NCBI RefSeq assembly: GCF_964252635.1
Contig: NZ_CAXUNP010000006.1
Location: forward strand, 55,534-119,533
Reading direction: 5' to 3'
DNA: 64,000 bases
Source of the DNA: Jatrophihabitans sp964252635
GTDB taxonomy: Bacteria > Actinomycetota > Actinomycetes > Mycobacteriales > Jatrophihabitantaceae
Shown: in pieces, positions 1 through 7,087 of the stretch
Layout: each line of letters begins with the position of its first letter
Numbering within the stretch: the first letter of the stretch is position 1
The notes under the pieces: generated by a model
Seen by the model: only the letters and a program-made list of their open reading frames with translations
Databases searched by the model: none
What the model was told of the DNA's origin: nothing
Made by a program: the position numbers and the translations under genes

Positions 1-123
1 CAGGGCGGTCGACCTGCACAGTGCGTGTCGATCACCTGAGAGTGACGAGGCGCGACGGCGGTTGGGCGGCGACCCACGCGGGCATACCCGGGTCGTCAGC
101 GGTCGCCGCCGGAAGGGGCGTTG

Positions 124-786
124 ATGTCTCGCACTGTGTGGTGCCTCGGTACGGTCGTCGCCGCGCTGGCAATCACCGCCTGCTCGAGCAGCTCCTCGGG
201 CAACGGCTCGTCGCCGTCGACGTCGGCTCCCACCGCATCCGCGTCGACGGCCACCGCGACCGTCACCGCACCGGCGAGCTCGTCGTCGTCCGCGTCCGCG
301 TCCTCAAGTGCGAGCACCAGCACGCCCGCCACACCCGCCGCCGCCGGCGGCACCATCCCGTGCACACCCACGGTGTCCACGTTCTCGGTCGGCGGGCAGG
401 ACGGCGCGTCGATGCACACGGTGTTCGTCGTGACCGCGCGCAATGCGTCGCGGCAGACGTGCGTCACGCAGGGCTATCCGGGCGTGGCCCTGCTCGACGC
501 CAAAGGTCGGCAGATCGAGCAGGCGACCCGTAAGCCGTTCGGGTTCATGGGCGGGCTGCAGCACGGTTCGCCGCCGCGCATCGTGTTGCATCCCGGGCAG
601 CGAGCCAGCGCCCGGATCGAGGGTTTCACCATCAACGAGGCGACCCAGCGGGCCTGTACGCACAGCCCCGCCATCCTGTTCACGCTGCCCGACAACCGTG
701 ACTCGACGCGGCTGCGGGTGTCGTTCCCGGCCTGCAAAGGTGTGCAGGTGCACCCGATGGTGCCCGGCACGACGGGCAGTCGCTGA
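124..786 (+). CDS. DUF4232-type secreted lipoprotein
   Basis: A 220-residue exported protein of unknown function. The N-terminus is a lipoprotein signal: a short charged start, a hydrophobic stretch and a lipobox ending in ITAC (Cys20). A long Ser/Thr/Ala-rich linker follows, to about residue 75. The C-terminal part (about 75-215) has the look of DUF4232, with paired cysteines (IPCTPT, RQTCVTQGYPG, RACTHSP, FPACKG). The ATG at 124 is preferred over the TTG at 121 because GGAAGGGG (111-118) is 5 nt from the ATG but only 2 nt from the TTG. Actinobacterial DUF4232 proteins are usually membrane-anchored extracytoplasmic proteins; the ligand is unknown. It probably sits on the outer face of the membrane. 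Family call by eye. Confidence 0.82.
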   Translation: MSRTVWCLGTVVAALAITACSSSSSGNGSSPSTSAPTASASTATATVTAPASSSSSASASSSASTSTPATPAAAGGTIPCTPTVSTFSVGGQDGASMHTVFVVTARNASRQTCVTQGYPGVALLDAKGRQIEQATRKPFGFMGGLQHGSPPRIVLHPGQRASARIEGFTINEATQRACTHSPAILFTLPDNRDSTRLRVSFPACKGVQVHPMVPGTTGSR

Positions 787-824
787 CCACCGACCTACCG
801 ACACCACGCGACACGAGAGGCGAC

Positions 825-980
825 ATGGCCGAGAAGAAGGGCAAGGGCAGCGACACCGCGAAGCGGGCCAACGCCAAGGCGTCCAAGGAGGGCAAGAAGA
901 ACCCGCGTACCTCGTCCTCCGCGCAGTCCGAGCTGGGCAAGAAGGGTGCCAAGGCCAAGAAGAAGAAGAGCAAGAAGTAG
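825..980 (+). CDS. 51-residue lysine-rich protein
   Basis: A short gene 38 bp downstream of the lipoprotein, preceded by GAGAGG a few bases before the ATG. The 51-residue product has 17 lysines. It starts MAEKKGKGSD and ends in a run of KKKK followed by SKK. Almost no hydrophobic residues are present, so it should be soluble, very basic and probably disordered. Such proteins often bind nucleic acid or are ribosome-associated, but nothing in the sequence proves this. The good ribosome-binding site and the uninterrupted low-complexity frame favour a real gene. Function unknown. Confidence 0.6.
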   Translation: MAEKKGKGSDTAKRANAKASKEGKKNPRTSSSAQSELGKKGAKAKKKKSKK

Positions 981-997
981 CCCACCACCGTCCCGGT

Positions 998-1003
998 TAG
1001 GGT
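998..1003 (+). promoter_or_regulatory. -10 element for leaderless 1010 gene
   Basis: TAGGGT lies 6 nt before the GTG at 1010. This is the TANNNT-N6/7-start arrangement expected when transcription begins at the start codon. No Shine-Dalgarno sequence is present. Confidence 0.5.
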
Positions 1004-1009
1004 CCATGG

Positions 1010-1501
1010 GTGCAGCTACCCCGCGACCTGCCCGGTAACCCGGCGAGTGCGGTGTACGGGACGATCGTGGTCGCCGGTCAGCTGATGGTCGAGGGCGGCT
1101 CGAGCCACTCCGTCGGGCGGATCCTCGGCTCCCTGGCCGCCGCCCTCGTCGTGTTCTGGCTCGCCCACGCCTACACCGACACGCTCGGCGGGGTCATCAC
1201 CGGCGGCGCCCGCAACGCCGACACGGCGCCGCCGTCGCTGCGTCACGCCCTCCGTGTCGAGTGGCCGATCGTCGAGAGCGGCATCGCGCCCGCGGCCGTG
1301 CTCGGCCTGGCCTGGCTGGTCGGGGCCTCACCGCACGCCGCCACGTGGGCAGGCGCCGTCGTCGCCGCGATCGAACTCGTCGGCTGGGCGCTGCTGGCCG
1401 CCCGCCGGGCAGAGGCGCGCGGGCCGCGGCTGGTGGCCTTCGTGGTGACGGCAGCCGTGTTCGGCGGTGTGCTCGTGGTGGCCAAGTACCTCATCCACTG
1501 A
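1010..1501 (+). CDS. small integral membrane protein, unknown
   Basis: A 163-residue protein with about four hydrophobic segments (roughly 38-58, 90-110, 113-133, 140-160), so an inner-membrane protein. No catalytic motif or family was recognised. The GTG start is supported by a -10-like TAGGGT 6 nt upstream and by the lack of a ribosome-binding site, which suggests a leaderless message. A nearby ATG at 1006 is in another frame and stops after a few codons. The gene is convergent with the next one; an ACGCG pentamer tract starts at its stop codon. Confidence 0.65.
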   Translation: MQLPRDLPGNPASAVYGTIVVAGQLMVEGGSSHSVGRILGSLAAALVVFWLAHAYTDTLGGVITGGARNADTAPPSLRHALRVEWPIVESGIAPAAVLGLAWLVGASPHAATWAGAVVAAIELVGWALLAARRAEARGPRLVAFVVTAAVFGGVLVVAKYLIH

Positions 1502-1524
1502 CGCGACGCGACGCGACGCGACGC
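1501..1524. repeat. ACGCG pentanucleotide tandem tract
   Basis: About 4.8 copies of ACGCG in direct tandem, lying in the short space between two convergent genes. No obvious hairpin or function. Confidence 0.7.
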
Positions 1525-1527
1525 TGC

Positions 1528-1860
1528 TCACCCGCGCCGGCGCGCGGCGGCCCAGCGGTCGATGACGATGGGGATGGCTGTGAACCGCCAGAAGTGCGGT
1601 GACACGAGGCCGTCGGACATGCCGTGGCCGATCGACAGTGCGTCGACGGGCACCATGTCGTCCGGGCTCGGTCGCTTCGGCAGCTCGACCCCGACGACCC
1701 GTTCGTAGGCGCTCTCGACGATCTCGCGGACGGAGGCGAACGACTCGGGCAGGCCCAACCCGCCGAGGTCGTCCGCCAACCGGGTCCACAGGGCGGCGTC
1801 GCCGCGCAACCAGTACTGCTCCGGCCGTCGGACGAGCAGGTCGCCCATCGTCTCCGCCAC
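1528..1860 (-). CDS. conserved-looking small protein, unknown
   Basis: A 110-residue soluble protein beginning MAETMGDLLVRRPEQYWLRG. No family was recognised. It is acidic and rich in hydrophobic helix-like stretches. The GTG start at 1860 is supported by TAGGGT on the minus strand 6 nt upstream (1867-1872), the leaderless layout seen at many genes here. It is divergent from the thiolase gene, whose start is only 41 bp away, so the two may share a promoter region. A role in acyl-CoA metabolism cannot be inferred from position alone. Confidence 0.6.
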   Translation of the reverse strand: MAETMGDLLVRRPEQYWLRGDAALWTRLADDLGGLGLPESFASVREIVESAYERVVGVELPKRPSPDDMVPVDALSIGHGMSDGLVSPHFWRFTAIPIVIDRWAAARRRG

Positions 1861-1866
1861 GCCAGC

Positions 1867-1872
1867 ACCCTA
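1867..1872 (-). promoter_or_regulatory. -10 element for leaderless 1860 gene
   Basis: TAGGGT on the minus strand, 6 nt before the GTG at 1860. It lies in the 40-bp space between divergent genes. Confidence 0.5.
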
Positions 1873-1900
1873 GCCGCGGCGGTGCGGCAGACTCGGGGCC

Positions 1901-3112
1901 ATGACCGCCATCGATCGCGACCCCGTGGCCTTCGTCTACGACGCCGTGCGTACCCCGTTCGGCCGGTTCAACGGTGCGCTGGCCGGCACCCGCCCCGACG
2001 ACCTGGCCGCCACGGTCGTGCGGGCGGTGATGGAACGGTCGCCGAACCTTGCGCCGGACGACGTCGACGAGGTGACCTTCGGTCTCGCCAACGGGGCAGG
2101 TGAGGACAACCGCAACGTCGGGCGCATGGCCGTGCTGCTCGCCGGGCTGCCGACCTCGGTGCCGGGCTCGACGGTCAACCGCCTCTGTGGCTCGTCCCTC
2201 GACGCCGCGATGGGCGCGTCGCGCCAGATCGAGACCGGCGACGCGGACGTCGTCATCGCCGCCGGCGTCGAGTCGATGACCCGCGCGCCGTGGGTGCTGC
2301 CCAAGCCCGACCGCGCGTTCCCGGTCGCCAACGTCACCGCGGTCTCGACCGCCCTCGGGTGGCGGCTGGTCAACGACCGGATGCCGGCGGAGTGGACGGT
2401 GAGCCTCGGTGAGGCCAACGAGATGCTGGCCGAGAAGTTCGGCGTCTCGCGCGAGCGGCAGGACGAGTTCTCGGCCCGCTCGCACCAGCGCGCCGACACG
2501 GCGTGGAACGACGGGTTCTACGACGGACTCGTGGTCGGGGTCGACGGTGTCGACCTGACGCGAGACGAGGGCATCCGGCCTGGCAGCACCGCGGAGAAAC
2601 TGGCCGCGCTCAAGCCCGTGTTCCGTCGGGACGGCACCATCACCGCCGGCAACGCGTCACCGCTGAACGACGGCGCTTCTGCAGTGTTGCTGGGCTCCGC
2701 TTCCGCGACGGACCTGATCGGCCGTGAGCCGGTGGCTCGGGTAGCAGGCCGCGGTGCGTTCGCGCTCGACCCGCAGGACTTCGGCTACGCCCCCGTGGAG
2801 GCCGCGAACCGCGCGCTGGCACGGGCTGGCATCGGCTGGTCCGACGTCGGCGCCGTCGAGCTCAACGAGGCGTTCGCCGTGCAGTCCCTGGCCTGCGTCG
2901 ACGGGTGGAAGATCGACCCCGACATCGTCAACACCCGCGGCGGGGCCATCGCCATCGGTCATCCGCTCGGTGCGTCCGGTGCTCGGGTGCTCGGCACGTT
3001 GGCCGAGGTGCTGCGGCGCGACCGGCTGCGCTGGGGCGTTGCCGCGATCTGCATCGGCGTCGGTCAGGGCCTCGCCGTCGTCCTGGAGAACGTGAGCAGC
3101 GCAGGCGCGTAA
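1901..3112 (+). CDS. thiolase (acetyl-CoA acyltransferase, PcaF/FadA type)
   Basis: A 403-residue thiolase, the usual length. It cleaves 3-ketoacyl-CoA with CoA to give acetyl-CoA and a shortened acyl-CoA, or runs in reverse. The active-site nucleophile is Cys96 in NRLCGSSLDA. The C-terminal half has RGGAIAIGHPLGASG, which holds the catalytic His, and a second Cys in CIGVGQGLAVV. The CIGVGQG form is common in beta-ketoadipyl-CoA thiolases (PcaF), but no other paa or pca gene is adjacent, so the physiological substrate is open. There is no clear ribosome-binding site; CAGACT 7 nt before the ATG resembles the leaderless promoter layout found elsewhere here. Cytoplasmic. Confidence 0.93.
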   Translation: MTAIDRDPVAFVYDAVRTPFGRFNGALAGTRPDDLAATVVRAVMERSPNLAPDDVDEVTFGLANGAGEDNRNVGRMAVLLAGLPTSVPGSTVNRLCGSSLDAAMGASRQIETGDADVVIAAGVESMTRAPWVLPKPDRAFPVANVTAVSTALGWRLVNDRMPAEWTVSLGEANEMLAEKFGVSRERQDEFSARSHQRADTAWNDGFYDGLVVGVDGVDLTRDEGIRPGSTAEKLAALKPVFRRDGTITAGNASPLNDGASAVLLGSASATDLIGREPVARVAGRGAFALDPQDFGYAPVEAANRALARAGIGWSDVGAVELNEAFAVQSLACVDGWKIDPDIVNTRGGAIAIGHPLGASGARVLGTLAEVLRRDRLRWGVAAICIGVGQGLAVVLENVSSAGA

Positions 3113-3123
3113 GGAATGTGTCT

Positions 3124-3148
3124 CATGGCGTCACGTTGACTTGCCATG
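3124..3148. other. inverted repeat at thiolase/dehydrogenase junction
   Basis: CATGGC (3124-3129) pairs with GCCATG (3143-3148) across a 13-nt loop. The right arm contains the ATG at 3146. It could be a weak terminator for the thiolase, or could mask that start codon; there is no T-run. Confidence 0.3.
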
Positions 3149-5269
3149 AACCGCTACGTCAGCCTGGCCACCCGCCGTAACCGGAGGATGGCCTTGTCCA
3201 CACGTGTCGTGCGCTGGTTGTCGCTTGCCGTCGGAGCCGTTCTGGTGCTGGGTGCGGCAAGCGTGGTCGCACCGGTAGTGGCGTCCGCCGCCACCGGTTC
3301 CGCAGTCGTTGGCGTCGGCTCCGGGCGCTGCCTGGACGTGCAGGGCGCGGCGACCGCCCCCAAGACCCGCGTGATCATCTACGACTGCCGCAAGCAGGTG
3401 AACCAGGCCTGGGACCTCACTGCGGCCGGCGAGCTGCGTGTGTTCAACGGCTCGAGGTGCCTCGACGTCGCGGGTCAGTCCACCACCCGGGGCGCCCGCG
3501 TCCAGATCTACGGCTGCAACGGGCGCGCGAACCAGAAGTGGCGGGTCAACGGCAACGGCACGATCATCGGGGTGCAGTCCGGCCTGTGCCTCGACGTGCA
3601 GGGCGCGGCGAAAGCCAACAGCACCCGCGTGGAGATGTGGACGTGCAACGGCCAGGGGAACCAGAAGTGGAAGACGTCGTTCGCGAGTCGCGACGTAACA
3701 CCGCCCACGGTTCCCGGCTCGCCCGCGACGCGGAACCTGACGTGCAACTCGGTGACGTTCTCCTGGACCGCGTCCAGCGACAACGTGGCCGTCGCCTACT
3801 ACGACGTGTACCACGACGGCCAGCTGATGACCTCGGTCGGCGGCTCGGCGCTCTCGGTCGAGTTGACCGTCGTGCCCGGCGTGACGTGGGGTCTCTACGT
3901 CAACGCCCGCGACGCAGCGGGCAACGTCTCGCAGGCCAGCACCACCGTGCCGATCACGCCGCCCCAGTGCCAGAGCGACACCCAGGCACCTAGTGCGCCG
4001 GGCGCCGTGACCGCGTCCGCCAGCGGCACGACGGTCACCCTGCGATGGACCGCGTCGACCGACAACATCGGGGTCCGCGCCTACGACGTCTACCGCGCCG
4101 GCGCGAAGGTCGGCACCGTCACCGGAACGACTACGACACCGCCCGCCACGAGCTTCGTCGACAGTGGCTTGGCGCCGTCGTCGGCCTACGCCTACTACGT
4201 CGTGGCGCGCGACGCGCAGGCCAACGTGTCGGCGCACAGCAACACCGCCGACGTCACCACCGGCACGGCGTGCGCGAGCGCGGTGTGCAGCGTGACCACG
4301 GTGGCCACGGACACGGACATACCGTGGGGTCTGGTGACCCTGCCGGACGGTTCGATCCTCTACAACCGCCGCGACGCCCACAACATCGTGTCGCTCAACC
4401 CCACCACCGGCGCCAAGACGAGCATCGGCACCGTGCCCGACGTCGAGAACACCGACGGCGAGGGCGGGCTCACCGGGCTGGCCATCGCGCCGACCTTCAG
4501 CAGTGACCACTGGCTCTACATCATGCACACGTCGCCCACCGACAACCGGATCGTGCGTATCAAGCTCACCGGCGGTGTGTTGGACGTCGCGACCGAGCAG
4601 GTGCTGCTGACGGGCATCCTGCGCAACAAGTTCCACGACGGTGGACGGCTGCGGTTCGGGCCCGACGGCAAGCTGTACGCCTCGACCGGGGACGCGCAGA
4701 ACGGCGACAACGCCCAGAACCTCTCCAGCCTGAACGGCAAGATCCTGCGGTTGAACCCGGACGGCACCGTCCCGTCCGACAACCCGTTCCACAACTACGT
4801 GTGGAGCTACGGCCACCGCAATCCGCAGGGCCTCGCGTTCGACTCCCACGGGCAGCTGTGGGAACAGGAGTTCGGCAACAGCGTCATGGACGAGACGAAC
4901 CTGATCACCAAGGGCGGCAACTACGGGTGGCCCGCGTGCGAGGGCACGGTCGGCACCTGCGGAACGGCCGGTTTCATCGCGCCCAAGCAGACGTACCCCA
5001 CCTCGGACGGGTCCTGCTCGGGGATCGCCATCGTCCGCGACGTGCTCTACGTGGCGTGCGAGCGGGGAGCCCGCATGTACCGCGAAGTCATCTCGGGCAC
5101 CACCCTGACCGACAAGCAGTCGCTGTTCGTCGGCACCTACGGGCGGCTGCGCACGGTTGAACCCGCTCCCGACGGCGGTCTCTGGCTGACGACGAGCAAC
5201 GCCGGCGATAAGGACAGCATCCCGGACAACAGCAACGAAAAGATCCTGCACGTCACGCTGGGTTCCTAG
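3146..5269 (+). CDS. secreted lectin-FN3-sorbosone/glucose dehydrogenase-like enzyme
   Basis: A 707-residue exported multidomain protein. After a signal peptide (hydrophobic core ending near VASAA, about residue 49) comes a ricin-type beta-trefoil (about 50-185) with three QxW-type repeats (NQAWDL, NQKWRV, NQKWKT) and repeated RCLDV motifs. Two fibronectin type III domains follow (about 190-275 and 285-375). The last domain (about 385-705) resembles glucose/sorbosone dehydrogenase beta-propellers, with GEGGLTGLAIAP, KFHDGGRLRFGPDGKLY and WSYGHRNPQGLAFD. Members of that family often use PQQ to oxidise sugars. The lectin suggests binding to polysaccharide outside the cell. Start is uncertain: ATG 3146 has no ribosome-binding site, ATG 3188 directly follows GGAGG, and TTG 3194 lies 6 nt after it. 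All three leave the signal peptide intact. Confidence 0.85.
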   Translation: MNRYVSLATRRNRRMALSTRVVRWLSLAVGAVLVLGAASVVAPVVASAATGSAVVGVGSGRCLDVQGAATAPKTRVIIYDCRKQVNQAWDLTAAGELRVFNGSRCLDVAGQSTTRGARVQIYGCNGRANQKWRVNGNGTIIGVQSGLCLDVQGAAKANSTRVEMWTCNGQGNQKWKTSFASRDVTPPTVPGSPATRNLTCNSVTFSWTASSDNVAVAYYDVYHDGQLMTSVGGSALSVELTVVPGVTWGLYVNARDAAGNVSQASTTVPITPPQCQSDTQAPSAPGAVTASASGTTVTLRWTASTDNIGVRAYDVYRAGAKVGTVTGTTTTPPATSFVDSGLAPSSAYAYYVVARDAQANVSAHSNTADVTTGTACASAVCSVTTVATDTDIPWGLVTLPDGSILYNRRDAHNIVSLNPTTGAKTSIGTVPDVENTDGEGGLTGLAIAPTFSSDHWLYIMHTSPTDNRIVRIKLTGGVLDVATEQVLLTGILRNKFHDGGRLRFGPDGKLYASTGDAQNGDNAQNLSSLNGKILRLNPDGTVPSDNPFHNYVWSYGHRNPQGLAFDSHGQLWEQEFGNSVMDETNLITKGGNYGWPACEGTVGTCGTAGFIAPKQTYPTSDGSCSGIAIVRDVLYVACERGARMYREVISGTTLTDKQSLFVGTYGRLRTVEPAPDGGLWLTTSNAGDKDSIPDNSNEKILHVTLGS

Positions 5270-5295
5270 TCCGTCGACGCTCCTAGTCCGTCGAC
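5264..5295. repeat. 15-bp direct repeat holding both convergent stop codons
   Basis: TCCTAGTCCGTCGAC occurs at 5264-5278 and again at 5281-5295. The TAG in the first copy ends the dehydrogenase gene. The second copy supplies, in reverse, the TAG that ends the convergent gene. A small tandem duplication probably created the present gene ends. Confidence 0.75.
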
Positions 5296-5699
5296 CTCGG
5301 CGCATCGGCGGCCGGCCGGTCCGTCAGGTGCGGGAACACCCGCGCGAACGACGCGAGGTTCTTGAGGTGCTCGCCCTCCAGCACCCGTTGGGTCACGGCG
5401 AAGGGGAAGCCGGTCGAGCCGTCGACGCTGACGGCATACGCGCCGGCCGCGTCGGCGTGGGTGATCCACCGTCCGCCGTAGGCGCGCACGACGACCTCGC
5501 CGACGTAGGCCCCGACGACCTGCCACCAGAGGTGGAAACGCTTGTCGTCGAGCGGACCGTCGGCCAGCAGTCGCTCGCACACGGAGTCGAGCTGCTCGAG
5601 GCTCTCGACGCGCCAGTCGAGCACGCTGCCGAACTCGGCGGCCACGAGGGTGACGCACTCGGCCGCGACCCTGCGGAGGCCGTCGGTGTCCACCGCCAC
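5283..5699 (-). CDS. conserved hypothetical protein
   Basis: A 138-residue soluble protein starting at a GTG. It contains FHLWWQVVGAYVGEVVVRAY followed by GGRWITH and a C-terminal segment with GFPFAVTQRVLEGEHLKNL. It resembles uncharacterised actinobacterial proteins that I cannot name with confidence. No signal peptide or membrane segment. It is convergent with the dehydrogenase gene and lies just downstream of the ROK regulator on the same strand, so it could be co-transcribed with it. No function proposed. Confidence 0.65.
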   Translation of the reverse strand: MAVDTDGLRRVAAECVTLVAAEFGSVLDWRVESLEQLDSVCERLLADGPLDDKRFHLWWQVVGAYVGEVVVRAYGGRWITHADAAGAYAVSVDGSTGFPFAVTQRVLEGEHLKNLASFARVFPHLTDRPAADAPRSTD

Positions 5700-5732
5700 C
5701 GGGCGATCGTCGCACGCGTCGGGGCTGTGTAC

Positions 5733-6899
5733 TCAGCTCATCGGCATCCGCTGCGACGCCAACGCGACGGCGCCCAACATCTCGGCCTTCTCCCCCAGGG
5801 CCCCGGCCCGTACCGGGATGGTCCCGGTTCGCAGGGGGGTGATGCCGCCGGCGAGCGCGCGCTGGACCGCGGCGATCAGGGTCTCGCTCGCCGAGCACTC
5901 ACCACCGACGACGACGAGGGCGGGGTCGAGCACGGTGCAGATCGGGACGAGCGCCCGCCCCACCGCGGCGCCCGCGTCCGTCAACACGCGCCGGGTGCCG
6001 TCGTCCCCCGCCCGATCGGCAGCGACGATGCCGCCCAACGTGGCGGCGGGCTCACCGGTGAGGGCGAACGCCGAGGTGAGCGCGGGCGCTCCGGCGACCG
6101 TCTCGAGGCAGCCGCGGCTGCCGCAACGGCAGACGTAGCCGCCCGGGACCACGGTGACGTGGCCGATCTCGCCCGCGCCGCCGATCGCGCCCTCGTACAG
6201 CCGGCCGCCCAGGACGAGGCCGGCGCCGACGCCGTCGGACAGCATCACGTAGACGAAGTCGTCGACGTCCTGCGCGACGCCGAAGCGGTGCTCCGCGATG
6301 GCGCCCAGGTTGGCGTCGTTGCCGATCTCGACGTGCAGGCCGGTGCGTCGGGTCAACTCGGCCGCGACGTCGACGCCCAGCCAGTCGGCCAGGATGGAAT
6401 GCGAGCCCAGGGCGTGGGTCGTGGCGAACACCGGTGCCGAGACCGCGACACCCATCCCGACCACGCCGTCCACGCTGATGCCGGCCTGCACGACCAGCTC
6501 GTGCGTCAGGTCGGCGGCGAGCTCCAGCGTCTTGCCCGGCTCGTGGTCGACGTCGATCTCGAACGCGTTCTCGGCCACGATCCGCCCAGCCAGGTCCGTG
6601 ACGCCCACCCGGACGTGGTCGTGGGCGAGGTGCAGACCCACCGCGCCACCGGCTGCGGGATTGAAGGCGAGGACCCGGGCCGGGCGCCCGCCACCACGAC
6701 TGACCGTGCGGTCGTCGAGCTCGACGACCACGCCCTCGGCCATCAGCTCGCCGACGAGGGTCGAGACCGTCGTGGTGGACAGGCCGGTCCGGCGGGCGAT
6801 CTCGGTGCGGCTCGTCGTCCCGCGCCGGCGCAGCATGTCCAACACCTGCACGCGGTTGTGCCTGCGCAGGGCCGTCAAGGATCCCGACTGGCTGGTCAT
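5733..6899 (-). CDS. ROK-family transcriptional repressor (XylR/NagC type)
   Basis: A 388-residue regulator. An N-terminal winged helix-turn-helix (about residues 8-65; RTEIARRTGLSTTTVSTLV) precedes a ROK sugar-binding domain. The ROK zinc motif is present as CRCGSRGCLET, preceded by GEIGHVTV. The C-terminal part has LDPALVVVGGECS. Such proteins bind operators without ligand and release on binding a sugar. The gene is divergent from the secreted GH3/GH8 pair, and two operator-like palindromes lie between them (6918-6941 and 6962-6982). I infer that it represses the xylo-oligosaccharide genes, and probably itself, until a pentose or xyloside is present. Confidence 0.9.
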   Translation of the reverse strand: MTSQSGSLTALRRHNRVQVLDMLRRRGTTSRTEIARRTGLSTTTVSTLVGELMAEGVVVELDDRTVSRGGGRPARVLAFNPAAGGAVGLHLAHDHVRVGVTDLAGRIVAENAFEIDVDHEPGKTLELAADLTHELVVQAGISVDGVVGMGVAVSAPVFATTHALGSHSILADWLGVDVAAELTRRTGLHVEIGNDANLGAIAEHRFGVAQDVDDFVYVMLSDGVGAGLVLGGRLYEGAIGGAGEIGHVTVVPGGYVCRCGSRGCLETVAGAPALTSAFALTGEPAATLGGIVAADRAGDDGTRRVLTDAGAAVGRALVPICTVLDPALVVVGGECSASETLIAAVQRALAGGITPLRTGTIPVRAGALGEKAEMLGAVALASQRMPMS

Positions 6900-6917
6900 G
6901 GAGGGCAGCGTATCTGG

Positions 6918-6941
6918 GTTTTGTTCGATCTCGGACGAAAC
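6918..6941. promoter_or_regulatory. operator-like palindrome near ROK gene
   Basis: GTTTTGTTCG and CGGACGAAAC flank a 4-nt centre; the arms match at 8 of 10 positions. It starts 18 bp upstream of the ROK repressor ATG, a position suited to autoregulation. It shares the half-site TCGGAC(G/A)AA with the second palindrome at 6962-6982. Confidence 0.5.
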
Positions 6942-6961
6942 TTACGCACCGATTGGCCTAA

Positions 6962-6982
6962 TTAGTCCTTGACTCGGACAAA
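6962..6982. promoter_or_regulatory. operator overlapping the GH3 promoter -35
   Basis: TTAGTCC, a 7-nt centre and GGACAAA; six of seven positions pair. It overlaps TTGACT (6969-6974), which is a good -35 box, so a bound repressor would block RNA polymerase. Half-sites are shared with 6918-6941. Confidence 0.5.
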
Positions 6983-6997
6983 CTGCTCCGCCTAAGT
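6969..6997 (+). promoter_or_regulatory. promoter for GH3-GH8 pair
   Basis: TTGACT (6969-6974), a 17-bp spacer and CTAAGT (6992-6997). The predicted transcript has a leader of about 85 nt with AGGAG (7076-7080) 7 nt before the GH3 ATG. Confidence 0.5.
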
Positions 6998-7087
6998 TGT
7001 CGCGATGAAGGCGTCCTTCGGAAAAGACCGAATTGCCGGCCTTCGGTACGCGGAACCCCTTGCCGCCCCCCAGACAGGAGCGCATCG

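Noticed and set aside
1..123. A gene at the window start
   Set aside because: No frame with a start signal or recognisable product; only the upstream region of the lipoprotein gene is seen.
3131..5305. 724-codon minus-strand frame opposite the lectin-dehydrogenase gene
   Set aside because: Val/Gly/Arg-rich shadow without domain motifs; the plus strand has trefoil, FN3 and propeller motifs.
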